Below are positions 1 to 7,632 of a stretch of DNA of 64,000 bases, piece after piece. The stretch lies in contig OY781061.1 in NCBI GenBank assembly GCA_963676515.1, forward strand, positions 620,001 through 684,000, given 5' to 3'. This stretch comes from G963667145 sp963676515 [NCBI: Candidatus Cloacimonadota bacterium] (GTDB taxonomy: Bacteria; Cloacimonadota; Cloacimonadia; G963667145). A model generated the notes under the pieces. The model worked only from the letters and a program-made list of their open reading frames with translations, was not told the DNA's origin and did not search any database. A program made the translations under genes and the position numbers. Each line of letters opens with the position of its first letter. The first letter of the stretch is position 1.

Positions 1-69
1 TAGGCTTCTTCTATGGAGTTTTCTACCATTTCCTGAACAACCTTTTGGCTCTTGTAGCCGCCTATTGGC

Positions 70-1596
70 TCAATGCCTGAAGTGGCGAACGCCTGTAAAG
101 ACCATCCTCACTCTCTGCTCTTGGCAAGCTCGTAGCACCAATTTATCTCGGATAGAGCCGCCCGGCTGGACTATCGTCTGGATGCCGCTTTTGGCTACCG
201 CCTGCACATTGTCCGCAAAGGGCAAAAAAGCGTCGGAGACCAGATAGCAATCTTCCACTTTGCCTGTGAAATTTCCAGAGGCAATAGACCTCTTCAACTT
301 CCTTAGAGCAAGTTCGATAGCATCAAGCCTGTTGGGCTGTCCACATCCCATCGACACTTGGCAAAGTCGCCCCGCATCGTCTTGGTGGACGATAGTAACA
401 GCGTTGGAAGATAGAGCTTGCACAGCTTTTGTGCCGAAACGCACCAACTCCTCGTTCAATCCTTTGGCACTGCCAAAGACCACCTCTAGCTTCTCATCGC
501 CCACTCGGTCTTGCTCTTGTGCCAGCAAGAGCGTGTCTAATTGCCGAAAAACCAGCCTGCTCGCTATCGCCTGTGGGTCGTAGCTACAGACTCGTAAGTT
601 TTTCTTCTGAGCCAGATATTCCAGTGCTTGCGGAGTGAAACTGGGAGCGACCACCGCCTCCACAAACTTCGCTTTGGTTTTTTCTACTAGTTCCAAAAAT
701 GACAAATCATCTGCATCTACACAATACGAAAAAGCCACTATCGAGCCAAAAGCCGAAATGGAATCGCCAGACCACGCTGTTGCCAGCAAGCCTTCCTTGC
801 CCGATTTGCTCGTGCAAAAGCCGCAAGGATTTCCGTGCTTGATAATCACACAGCTAGCACTTTTTAGCCCTTGCAAACAATCTAGCCCAGCTTTTATATC
901 CAAAAAGTTATTGTAGGACAACGCTTTGCCTTGCAAAAGTTTCAACCCGAAGAAACCGAAATCTTCCAGAGCGTAGCTCCAAGATTTTTGGTGAGGATTC
1001 TCACCGTATCGCAGGCTCTGTCCGCCGATGCCCAAAGCTACCAGACGGTCGTACTCGCTACAAGCGACAAAAGATTTCACCGCCAACCTCTGGGATGTGT
1101 GAATGCTCACTCTGCCTTGACTCTGACGAAGCTCTGCTAGCAAGGATGGATAATCTGCAGGGTCGCTCACGGAAAGCACGAAGTTGCAATTCTTGGCTGA
1201 TGCTCGCAAAAGAGCAACACCACCAATGTCTATCTGCTCGACTAACAGCTCGGGGCTTAGCTGTTTTTGCCACGCCGAACTGAAATCGTAAAGGTTGCAA
1301 ACGACCATATCTATAGGGTCAATCCCTAGATTTTTCGCCTCTTCTTGGTGCTTCGCCCTATCGAAAAGCAGACCGCCCATCACCTTTAGCGACAAGCTCT
1401 TGCATCTGCCACCGAAAGCCTGATCGTAACCACTGAGCTCTGCCAAAGGCGTGAAAGCTATTCCCAACTCTTGCAAAAACCCCCCTGTCCCGTGACTTGC
1501 CACGATTTCCACATTCAGACTCTGCAATGCCGTCGCCAAATCGCCCAGCCCGCTTTTGTCCGTGACAGACAAAAGAGCCCTTCTTATCTCTATCAT
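70..1596 (-). CDS. purH: Bifunctional AICAR formyltransferase / IMP cyclohydrolase, divergent cyclohydrolase domain
   Basis: This enzyme performs the last two steps of de novo purine synthesis in the cytoplasm: formylation of AICAR with 10-formyl-THF, then ring closure to IMP. The 508-residue length is normal. The formyltransferase part is well conserved: RYGENPHQ (about 197-203), LSYNNFLD (227-233), the catalytic KHGNPCG (253-259), VSDAFLPFAD and the C-terminal GGSIRD. The N-terminal MGS-like cyclohydrolase domain keeps VTDKSG, R64, K66, DIGG and SAKN. However, the near-universal K-T-L-H-P motif reads KSLSL (66-70), the S-G-G-T-A-K loop reads SHGTGG, and NLYPF reads NLYDF. The ATG directly abuts the apt stop codon, so the two genes are probably translationally coupled. 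Identity is secure; whether the cyclohydrolase half is active is open. Confidence 0.95.
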   Translation of the reverse strand: MIEIRRALLSVTDKSGLGDLATALQSLNVEIVASHGTGGFLQELGIAFTPLAELSGYDQAFGGRCKSLSLKVMGGLLFDRAKHQEEAKNLGIDPIDMVVCNLYDFSSAWQKQLSPELLVEQIDIGGVALLRASAKNCNFVLSVSDPADYPSLLAELRQSQGRVSIHTSQRLAVKSFVACSEYDRLVALGIGGQSLRYGENPHQKSWSYALEDFGFFGLKLLQGKALSYNNFLDIKAGLDCLQGLKSASCVIIKHGNPCGFCTSKSGKEGLLATAWSGDSISAFGSIVAFSYCVDADDLSFLELVEKTKAKFVEAVVAPSFTPQALEYLAQKKNLRVCSYDPQAIASRLVFRQLDTLLLAQEQDRVGDEKLEVVFGSAKGLNEELVRFGTKAVQALSSNAVTIVHQDDAGRLCQVSMGCGQPNRLDAIELALRKLKRSIASGNFTGKVEDCYLVSDAFLPFADNVQAVAKSGIQTIVQPGGSIRDKLVLRACQEQRVRMVFTGVRHFRH

Positions 1597-2106
1597 TTAA
1601 TAAGCAATTAAACTCTTTACTTCCATTCCAGCCACTTTGTAATCGTCTTTGTGCAAAAATGGCAAATCAATCAGCACACCAAAACCTTTGATTGCGTAGC
1701 CAGCTTCACTACAAAGCTCATAAGCGGTCTGCAGCGTGCCACCTGTAGCCAGCACATCGTCCACCACCAAGATTCTCTTATTGCCGGGCTTCACCTCCAA
1801 CACCTCGCGAGCATACTCGTTTGTAGAGAGCTTTGCCAAAAAAGGTGGAGGCAATTTGCCCTTCTTGCGAATCAGAACCAAACCTTTGCCCAAAAGCGTA
1901 CTCATCGCACTGGCGAACACGAAACCTCGGGACTCTATGCCAGCGATTGCATCTATCTCATCCCAATTTACATCGCTATTATTTATCATCTCCTGAGCAG
2001 CTTGTGCAAATTTTTCACTCTCCAATAGAGGCGTAATGTCTTTGAAAATTACCCCTTTCTCTGGGAAATCGGGAACATCGGCTATGTAATCTTTTATCCA
2101 ACTCAT
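1597..2106 (-). CDS. apt: Adenine phosphoribosyltransferase
   Basis: This salvage enzyme converts adenine and PRPP to AMP and pyrophosphate in the cytoplasm. The protein has 169 residues, the usual family length. It shows the type I phosphoribosyltransferase PRPP-binding motif ILVVDDVLATGGT (112-124), the APRT-typical N-terminal FPEKGVIFKDITPLL (14-28) and GIESRGFVFASA (56-67). A GGAG ribosome-binding site lies about 13 nt before the ATG. It is followed with zero spacing by purH and preceded after about 50 bp by a small membrane-protein gene, which suggests one purine transcript. The KLPPP loop (84-88) matches adenine-type rather than xanthine-type enzymes. Confidence 0.95.
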   Translation of the reverse strand: MSWIKDYIADVPDFPEKGVIFKDITPLLESEKFAQAAQEMINNSDVNWDEIDAIAGIESRGFVFASAMSTLLGKGLVLIRKKGKLPPPFLAKLSTNEYAREVLEVKPGNKRILVVDDVLATGGTLQTAYELCSEAGYAIKGFGVLIDLPFLHKDDYKVAGMEVKSLIAY

Positions 2107-2159
2107 TTTAAATGTATCTCCTTGAAATATTTTTACTTTACAACGGTAATCTCGCTACA

Positions 2160-2516
2160 TCAACCTGCTAGGTGGCAAAACTCGCTCACCACTTGCAAGA
2201 TTTTCTGGATGCTCAGCACAAAGACCACCATCAAAGAAAAAAAGCAAATGAGATTCACCACTAGCGAAACATTCAGTTTCTGCTTCAGCGTTTTACTTAA
2301 GTGCTCTAGCTCTGCCTGTTTGGTTTGCATCTTCGTTTGTTCTTCTCGGAGTAGCAGCAGTTGATAGGAGTTAGATACCGCCAAATCAACTTTTCCGCCA
2401 TCTTCGTAACTCTTCTTAGCCTCGTACTTGACTTGTTCGTCCAGCTCATCCAAGAAAAAATCTTGGTCAAAATGATAAGTTCTTTTATATTCTTTCATAC
2501 TGCAAAATCTTTTCAT
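2160..2516 (-). CDS. Small coiled-coil protein with one C-terminal membrane segment, function unknown
   Basis: I do not recognise a family. From the chosen start the product is 118 residues. The N-terminal half is charged (DQDFFLDELDEQVKYEAKK), followed by a coiled-coil-like stretch (LLLREEQTKMQTKQAELEHL) and one strongly hydrophobic segment (NVSLVVNLICFFSLMVVFVL) near the C-terminus. It is therefore a likely tail-anchored or single-pass inner-membrane protein. Three starts are possible: 2543, 2516 (GGAACGA just upstream) and 2498 (M-K-E-Y-K-R). I chose 2516 for its modest ribosome-binding site. The gene lies 53 bp upstream of apt on the same strand, so it may head the apt-purH operon, but nothing shows a role in purine metabolism. 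Confidence 0.6.
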   Translation of the reverse strand: MKRFCSMKEYKRTYHFDQDFFLDELDEQVKYEAKKSYEDGGKVDLAVSNSYQLLLLREEQTKMQTKQAELEHLSKTLKQKLNVSLVVNLICFFSLMVVFVLSIQKILQVVSEFCHLAG

Positions 2517-2587
2517 TCGTTCCACACTGTCAACTAAAATCAACCAAACTGCCCAATTTTATTTTTTTAGGTTCGCTCACTTTTGTC

Positions 2588-2627
2588 TTGACACTTTATG
2601 CCTCTATTTTTTTTGTCTCCTTATAAT
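2588..2627 (+). promoter_or_regulatory. Promoter-like elements upstream of rpsT
   Basis: A consensus TTGACA (2588-2593) and a consensus TATAAT (2622-2627) both lie just upstream of rpsT. They are 28 bp apart, too far for one sigma-70 promoter, so at most one of them is used with a weaker partner. The AGGAG ribosome-binding site at 2639-2643 follows. This is the divergent gap between the apt-purH run and the rpsT run. Confidence 0.3.
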
Positions 2628-2650
2628 TACAAAAACTTAGGAGAATAATA

Positions 2651-2914
2651 ATGCCCGAACATAAATCCTGTATGAAACGCCTTAGGCAAGATAGTAGCAG
2701 AAGAGTTAAAAACCATTTTGTTAAATCTACCATCGCTACTCTCAGCAAAAAAATCAAGAAAGACGAACTGGACAAAGAACAGTCTGCCACTCTTTTATCG
2801 GATGTTTTCAGCAAGCTGGACAAAGCTGCCAAAACTGGTGTAATCCACAAAAGAACCGCCGCTCGCAGGAAAAGCAGATTGCAAGAGTTTATCAACAAAA
2901 AGTTCGCTCAATAA
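2651..2914 (+). CDS. rpsT: 30S ribosomal protein S20
   Basis: This small basic protein binds the 5' domain of 16S rRNA in the 30S subunit. The product has 87 residues, the usual S20 length. It shows the N-terminal HKSCMKRLRQDSSRR (compare H-K-S-A-x-K-R-x-R-Q in the family) and the diagnostic C-terminal segment LDKAAKTGVIHKRTAARRKS. AGGAG sits 7 nt before the ATG. The gene leads a plus-strand run that continues into ftsY after 10 bp. Confidence 0.95.
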   Translation: MPEHKSCMKRLRQDSSRRVKNHFVKSTIATLSKKIKKDELDKEQSATLLSDVFSKLDKAAKTGVIHKRTAARRKSRLQEFINKKFAQ

Positions 2915-2924
2915 ATTTTAGAGT

Positions 2925-3896
2925 ATGACCAACTTATACCTTATTGTAGGTGCAGCCTTTTTGCTGTGCCTTTTTTTTAGCATCTTTTATTTGCTCGGCA
3001 AAAAAAACAAAGCTAAAAGCAAAAACACCCTCGTAACCCAGCAAAATCAAAAGCCGAAGATCCTCCGCTCGCTAGTGCCTTTGCTCGGCTCATCTCTAGA
3101 CCAAAAGACACTGGCAAATTTGGAAGAAAAGCTAATCCAAGCTGACATAGACTTGGAGAGCTGTCGCCGAATTATCCAAAGTGTGCAAAAAAGAAAGGAG
3201 CTGACCACCGAGAGTTTGCAAGCGTCATTTCTGGAAATCCTGAATGACAACCCTATAGCAAACGACAACAAGCTACAAATGGGAAACAACCCTGCTGTGC
3301 TGATGTTCGTCGGTGTGAACGGAGCAGGCAAGACCTCCACGGTGGGCAAGTTGGCGTGGAAGTTACGACAAGCGGGCAAGTCCGTCTGCCTCGTGCCTGC
3401 CGACACATTCCGAGCGGGAGCGATAGATCAGCTGAAAGCGTGGAGCAAGACCGCACAATGCGACTGCATCGACGCCAAGATGGGCGAAGACCCTGCTGCT
3501 GTGGTGTATCGCGGGATAGAACAGTCGATCAAGCAAAAAACACAGGTCGTGCTCATAGATACCGCAGGCAGGCTGCACAACAATCTCAATCTGATGGCAC
3601 AGCTGAAAAAAATATCTGAAATAGCAAAAAAACTCTTGCCAAGTGGAATTGATGACACAATCGTTGTATTGGACGGTTGTCTAGGTCAAAATAGCCTGAT
3701 CCAGCTGGAGGAGTTTAACAAAATCTGCTCACTCAGTGGAGTCGCTATTACCAAGCTAGATGGCAGTGCCAAGGGTGGCGTGGTATTCGGCATCCTCCAG
3801 AGGTACAAGATACCGATAAAGCTGGTGGGTACTGGAGAGAAAAAAGAGGATTTGGATTTTTTTGAGGTGAAAAAATATGCACAAAATTTGTTTTAA
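2925..3896 (+). CDS. ftsY: Signal recognition particle receptor FtsY
   Basis: FtsY is the SRP receptor GTPase that docks ribosome-nascent-chain complexes to the inner membrane. In 323 residues the protein has an N-terminal hydrophobic segment (about 4-25) that looks like a real membrane anchor. A short basic linker, an N domain (about 45-115) and the G domain follow. GTPase motifs seen: GVNGAGKTS (130-138), ADTFRAGAIDQLK (159-171), DTAGRLHNN (212-220), TKLDGSAKGG (276-285) and the closing GTGEKKEDLDFF (302-313). The A domain is essentially absent and replaced by the anchor. The usual LDATTGQN reads LDGCLGQN. Its last 20 bases overlap the next gene, so the two are probably coupled. Confidence 0.95.
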   Translation: MTNLYLIVGAAFLLCLFFSIFYLLGKKNKAKSKNTLVTQQNQKPKILRSLVPLLGSSLDQKTLANLEEKLIQADIDLESCRRIIQSVQKRKELTTESLQASFLEILNDNPIANDNKLQMGNNPAVLMFVGVNGAGKTSTVGKLAWKLRQAGKSVCLVPADTFRAGAIDQLKAWSKTAQCDCIDAKMGEDPAAVVYRGIEQSIKQKTQVVLIDTAGRLHNNLNLMAQLKKISEIAKKLLPSGIDDTIVVLDGCLGQNSLIQLEEFNKICSLSGVAITKLDGSAKGGVVFGILQRYKIPIKLVGTGEKKEDLDFFEVKKYAQNLF

Positions 3897-4638
3897 ACTA
3901 ATCGTTTTCTTTTTTGCTTTATGCTTTAGCAACCTTCTGCTCGGGGATGAAATTTCTGACAAATTGCACCAAGCCGAAAAATATTATGCACAAAAAGAGT
4001 ACAATAGAGCAATATATTTCTACCAAAGTGTCATCGTCAAAGATCCTAGAAATGTGGTCGCTTACAAAGAGATAGGCGATTGCTACTTCCAGCTAAAAGA
4101 GTACGAGAAAGCTCTGGAGAATTACAAAAAAGTAGAATGGCTGCAAGCCAACACTATAAATTATCGCTTGGGATTGGCATATTATTGCATAGGCGACTAC
4201 GACAAAGCCAAGGGATACTTGCTTCAATCTCTGAGAATAGATTCCGCAAAAGTGAGTGCTAACTTTTATCTAGCGAGGATTTACGATTACCAAAAAAATT
4301 ACGCAGCTGCTCTAAAAAGCTACCAAGAAGAGGTTAAGATTTCACCTCTGGAGGAAAACTACTTAAACTTGGCAAGATATTACCAAAAAGTAGGCAGATA
4401 CGATAAAACTATCAGCACAATAGATATGACTGTGGAAAAATTCCCGAAATCTGGTGAAGCATACTTGATTTACGCTGAGCTAGCAGAGATGAAAAATTTC
4501 AAAGATAAAGCTGTCGGCTCTTACCGCAAAGCTGCCCAGCTCGGTAGTGGAAAAGCACAACTTTGGATGGAAAAAAAAGGTTATCCTTGGCGAGAGGAAA
4601 AAACATTTTTCGAACGCCTAAAATTTTGGGAAAATTGA
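3877..4638 (+). CDS. Exported tetratricopeptide-repeat protein
   Basis: The 253-residue product has an N-terminal Sec signal peptide (K-rich start, then LIVFFFALCFSNLLLG, likely cleaved near residue 23), so it is probably periplasmic. The mature part is almost entirely TPRs. I can align about six repeats, for example YNRAIYFYQSVIVKDP, YEKALENYKKVEWLQ, YDKAKGYLLQSLRID and YAAALKSYQEEVKISP. TPR arrays are protein-binding scaffolds; no enzymatic domain is visible. The ATG overlaps the end of ftsY by 20 nt and has GAGG 9 nt upstream (3864-3867). The partner is unknown; the next gene, also a non-enzymatic protein, is a candidate. Confidence 0.8.
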   Translation: MHKICFKLIVFFFALCFSNLLLGDEISDKLHQAEKYYAQKEYNRAIYFYQSVIVKDPRNVVAYKEIGDCYFQLKEYEKALENYKKVEWLQANTINYRLGLAYYCIGDYDKAKGYLLQSLRIDSAKVSANFYLARIYDYQKNYAAALKSYQEEVKISPLEENYLNLARYYQKVGRYDKTISTIDMTVEKFPKSGEAYLIYAELAEMKNFKDKAVGSYRKAAQLGSGKAQLWMEKKGYPWREEKTFFERLKFWEN

Positions 4639-4662
4639 AAATTAAAAGGGTTAGGAGAAAAT

Positions 4663-5742
4663 ATGGAGTTTGAAACTCAAGACATTTTTGGTCAACAAGA
4701 AGAAACTCAGCAAACAAATGATGAGTTGGCAAAAAGATTTCAGAAAAGCACCCTCGTGTTGATAGAGAATAACTCTTCTGTCAATATCACCTTGCCTGAA
4801 AAAATCATAGATTTTGTGCTGAACAACGACGAAAAGAAAAGCTATATTGATACGAAAATAATAGAAGAAAAGCACCTGATCTTGATGCCCAAAAGAGGGC
4901 GACACGATACTAATATGATCGTTTACACCAAAAACGGGACTTATCTTTTTTACTTGCGGAGTGTATCTCGCAAAGATCTGGAAGAGCCAGATAGCAGTAT
5001 CGTGATCGATGATCCTAAGGTGACGGAGATTCTGGAGACGCAAAGACAAGAGGCTGAAGCGAAAGAGCAAGAAACATTACAGATGAGGCTGAAAGAAGAG
5101 GCTGAAGCGAAAGCTAGAGCAGAGATGGAAGCTAGAGCTAGAGAAGAAGAAGAGGAAGATGATGACGACGAAGATGAGATGACAGATGATCTGGCACAGC
5201 TCGCTCAACTGTCTCAGCTAGCCGAACTCAGCCAACTGCAAGAGCTGACCAAACTGCAAGAGTTACAAAAGCTCGGTTCTATTATGGAGATGCACAAGAT
5301 GTTCGATATGCTCAAACTGCAAGATTTGAGCAAGCTGTCCAAACTCAGTCAACTGGCGAGTTTGAGCCAATTGTCAAAATTGAGCAAAAAGAAAAAGCGG
5401 AAAAAGAAAAAATCTGTCGATTTCGATAGCGAAAATGCACAAGCAACTAAAACTAATGATGCTGAACTAGAAGCCAATAAATTAGAAAGCACGCCAGAAG
5501 AGGCTAACGATGAGCCAAAAGAGTTGAATTTTTATGAGCATGTGAAGCCAGCAGAAGAGAACATCATCGAAGAGGAAGCTCCCCTGCAAAAAGAGACTGT
5601 AGAGGCAGAAGAGGTAGAGCAGACAGCTAGCGAGCAAACAGCAAAGAAAGAGCCAAAACCAGAAAAGAAAGTGAAACCAAAGCCAAAGCCAAAAGTAGAA
5701 AAAGTTTCACAAGAAGATGATGATTTATACGGAAATTACTAA
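4663..5742 (+). CDS. Unrecognised protein: VirB9-like N-terminal domain, period-3 leucine tract, charged tail
   Basis: I know no family with this architecture. Residues about 28-100 resemble the N-terminal beta domain of VirB9/TrbG/CagX proteins: a strand pair, then HLILMPKRGRHDTNMIVYTK and GTYLFYLRS, matching the T-N-M-x-V-x-T ... Y-x-F-x-L pattern. No signal peptide is seen, unlike true VirB9. Residues about 125-165 form a highly charged, coiled-coil-like region rich in E and A, followed by an acidic run (E/D, 161-172). From 177 to 240 every third residue is L, I or M (22 in a row). A basic block of K and R follows (242-250), then an acidic linker and a K/P-rich tail. AGGAGA lies before the ATG. 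No other type IV secretion gene is in the window. Confidence 0.7.
   Translation: MEFETQDIFGQQEETQQTNDELAKRFQKSTLVLIENNSSVNITLPEKIIDFVLNNDEKKSYIDTKIIEEKHLILMPKRGRHDTNMIVYTKNGTYLFYLRSVSRKDLEEPDSSIVIDDPKVTEILETQRQEAEAKEQETLQMRLKEEAEAKARAEMEARAREEEEEDDDDEDEMTDDLAQLAQLSQLAELSQLQELTKLQELQKLGSIMEMHKMFDMLKLQDLSKLSKLSQLASLSQLSKLSKKKKRKKKKSVDFDSENAQATKTNDAELEANKLESTPEEANDEPKELNFYEHVKPAEENIIEEEAPLQKETVEAEEVEQTASEQTAKKEPKPEKKVKPKPKPKVEKVSQEDDDLYGNY
5191..5388 (+). repeat. Tripeptide repeat tract with a hydrophobic residue at every third position
   Basis: Codons 177-242 of the preceding gene encode 22 consecutive tripeptides of the form L-x-x (three M and one I in the middle), mostly with Q, K, E or S in the other positions. 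Strict period 3 is not a heptad coiled coil; it is expected of a 3-10 helix, an extended fibre or a solenoid. Codons vary between repeats (ctg, ctc, cta, ttg, tta), so the pattern appears conserved at protein level rather than being a recent DNA expansion. Confidence 0.85.
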
Positions 5743-5811
5743 AAAAATCGCTCTGGTGGCGTAAGTAAATAATTAAAAAAAACTGAGACGAATTTCAAGT
5801 TGGAGATATAG

Positions 5812-6696
5812 ATGGAAAGATTACAAGGCACATGGACGGCTCTTATTACCCCTTTTAACGAGGACAAGAGCGTTGATTTCGATGCTCTTGGCAGGTTGAT
5901 AGAGTTTCAGATAGATAATGGAATAAGCGGATTACTGCTGATGGGTACCACGGGCGAAGCTCCTGCGATGAGCAAAGACGAGCGGGAAAAGGTTATTCGC
6001 TTTGGTATAGAAAAGATAGCTGGTAGAGTGCCTGTGATGGTGGGTACTGGCACAAATAATGTTGATAAATCTATATCCTGTACTAATCTTGCCAAAGAGT
6101 TTGGAGCGGATTTCGCTCTGGTGATTACTCCATATTACAACCGCACTACACAAGAGGGGTTGTATCAGTTTTTCAAGAAGATTGTAGAAAATACCGACAT
6201 TCCCATCGTGATGTACAATGTGCCGTCGCGGACTGGGATGAATCTGGAAGCTGCTACGGCGGCTAGGCTAGCGTGCGATTTCCCGAGAATAGTGGGTATA
6301 AAAGAGGCTACGGGCAATCTCGTGCAGGTGACCAAGATTCTCAAAGACGCTCCTGATGATTTCGTATTGCTCTCGGGCGACGACGATGTGACGATCCCGA
6401 TAATGGCTGCTACGGGCAAAGGCGTAATCTCGGTGACTTCCAATGTCGCTCCTAAGGCTATCGGGCAGATGGTGAAAGCGTGGCAAGATGGCGATTATCC
6501 ACAAGCGGTGAAAGCCAACCAGTACCTATCCGACCTAAATTCGGCGATGTTCATGGTGACTAATCCTATCCCAGTGAAGGATGCTCTGTGGCAGATGGGA
6601 ATGATTAAGCGAGAGTATCGCCTGCCGATGTGGACACTGGACGAACAAAAGAGCAAAAATCTGACGAGCATTTTGAAAAGATATAAGTTGATCTAG
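5812..6696 (+). CDS. dapA: 4-hydroxy-tetrahydrodipicolinate synthase
   Basis: DapA condenses pyruvate with aspartate semialdehyde, the first committed step to diaminopimelate and lysine, in the cytoplasm. The 294-residue length is normal for this TIM-barrel family. Catalytic features seen: GTTGEAP (45-51), PYYNRTTQEGLYQF (107-120), Y135 and R140 within YNVPSRTG, and Schiff-base K164 in GIKEATGN (162-169). GGAG lies 8-9 nt before the ATG. Its stop codon directly abuts the ATG of the PHP-domain gene. Confidence 0.95.
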   Translation: MERLQGTWTALITPFNEDKSVDFDALGRLIEFQIDNGISGLLLMGTTGEAPAMSKDEREKVIRFGIEKIAGRVPVMVGTGTNNVDKSISCTNLAKEFGADFALVITPYYNRTTQEGLYQFFKKIVENTDIPIVMYNVPSRTGMNLEAATAARLACDFPRIVGIKEATGNLVQVTKILKDAPDDFVLLSGDDDVTIPIMAATGKGVISVTSNVAPKAIGQMVKAWQDGDYPQAVKANQYLSDLNSAMFMVTNPIPVKDALWQMGMIKREYRLPMWTLDEQKSKNLTSILKRYKLI

Positions 6697-7509
6697 ATGC
6701 ACTCCGAAACTAGAGCTGATTTACATATCCATACCTGCTACTCCGATGGCGTATACTCGCCGAAGAAACTCCTGAGAATAGCCGACGAGAAGAAACTAGA
6801 TGTGATAGCTTTTGCTGACCACGACACAATCGATGGGTATTTGGCAGGAGCTGAGATAGCAGAAGATTTTCGTTGCAAGCTCATACCCGGCATAGAGGTT
6901 AGCTGCTATTACAAAGGGTTTGACATCCATATCTTGGCGTACCAATTTGACCCCAAAAATCAAGCATTGCTGGATGTGATAGATTACAATCTGCAAGAGC
7001 GAGAGAACAGAGTGCTGAGGTTTATAGACAAATTCGCCGAATACGATGTGTACCTGACTCCCGAGGATATCAAGACGGAGAAGACCCATATCTTGGGCAG
7101 ACCGCACATCGCCAACGCTCTGGTAAAGGCAGGATATGCCCGCAACTATACGGAAGCTTTCAATAAATATTTGGTGAATGAGTCGCCCACTTTTACAGCC
7201 AAAAGAGCTTTGTCGCCCCAAAAAGTGATAAGAGCGATAAAGGCGGCAGGTGGCATCTCTGTGCTGGCTCATCCATTCCGGCTCGACCACGAGCAGATCC
7301 TCTACGATATCATCGAGATGGGAGTGCAAGGACTAGAGGCACACTACATGTCGCACAACAAGCAACTGGTGGGCAAATACCTGCAAATAGCACAAGAACA
7401 CGACCTTTTGGTGACTGGCGGGAGCGATTTCCACTGGCCGACCAAGAATAAGAAGTTTGGCGATTATTACTGCACGAAGGTGAGCAAGAAAATCTTGAAT
7501 AATCGATAA
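6697..7509 (+). CDS. PHP-domain phosphoesterase, RNase AM / YciV type
   Basis: This is a polymerase-and-histidinol-phosphatase (PHP) family metal-dependent phosphoesterase. The 270-residue protein has the whole metal-ligand set: DLHIHTCYSDG (8-18), ADHDT (40-44), GIEVS (65-69), GRPHIA (134-139), LAHP (190-193) and GSDFHW (242-247). This set and the length match the YciV/RNase AM group, whose members act as 5'-3' exoribonucleases or on nucleoside 3',5'-bisphosphates; the exact substrate here is inferred. It starts immediately after the dapA stop codon and is the last gene before the terminator at 7524. Confidence 0.85.
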   Translation: MHSETRADLHIHTCYSDGVYSPKKLLRIADEKKLDVIAFADHDTIDGYLAGAEIAEDFRCKLIPGIEVSCYYKGFDIHILAYQFDPKNQALLDVIDYNLQERENRVLRFIDKFAEYDVYLTPEDIKTEKTHILGRPHIANALVKAGYARNYTEAFNKYLVNESPTFTAKRALSPQKVIRAIKAAGGISVLAHPFRLDHEQILYDIIEMGVQGLEAHYMSHNKQLVGKYLQIAQEHDLLVTGGSDFHWPTKNKKFGDYYCTKVSKKILNNR

Positions 7510-7523
7510 ATAATAATATCGGT

Positions 7524-7563
7524 GGCACTGTAAAGCTTTTGTTTTGCAGTGCCCCTTTTTTTT
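7524..7563 (+). terminator. Intrinsic terminator ending the rpsT-dapA-PHP run
   Basis: Perfect 7-bp arms GGCACTG (7524-7530) and CAGTGCC (7547-7553) surround a 16-nt AT-rich loop that can pair further. A run of eight T (7556-7563) follows. It lies 14 bp past the PHP gene stop codon. Confidence 0.85.
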
Positions 7564-7599
7564 ATGCTTTGTAATCTATTCTTTGACCTTCAGATGTTG

Positions 7600-7622
7600 G
7601 AGACGCCCAGACTGGGCATCTC
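7600..7622 (-). terminator. Hairpin downstream of the giant gene, possible terminator
   Basis: The sequence from 7600 to 7622 is an inverted repeat with 10-nt arms (one mismatch) and a 3-nt loop, 10 bp beyond the stop codon of the giant minus-strand gene. No T-run follows on the minus strand, so it could instead be an mRNA-stabilising hairpin or a factor-dependent end. Confidence 0.35.
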
Positions 7623-7632
7623 TACTATACTA

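Noticed and set aside
1-29. Possible start of another minus-strand gene (MVENSIEEA) after purH
   Set aside because: Only nine codons are visible before the window edge. AGGAA touches the ATG with no spacing, so the start cannot be supported.
2588-2627. TTGACA and TATAAT upstream of rpsT as one strong promoter
   Set aside because: The two hexamers are 28 bp apart, outside the usual 16-19 bp; listed only as promoter-like elements.
4663-5742. Annotation of the VirB9-like gene as a type IV secretion component
   Set aside because: No signal peptide and no other VirB genes in the window; similarity covers only one small domain.
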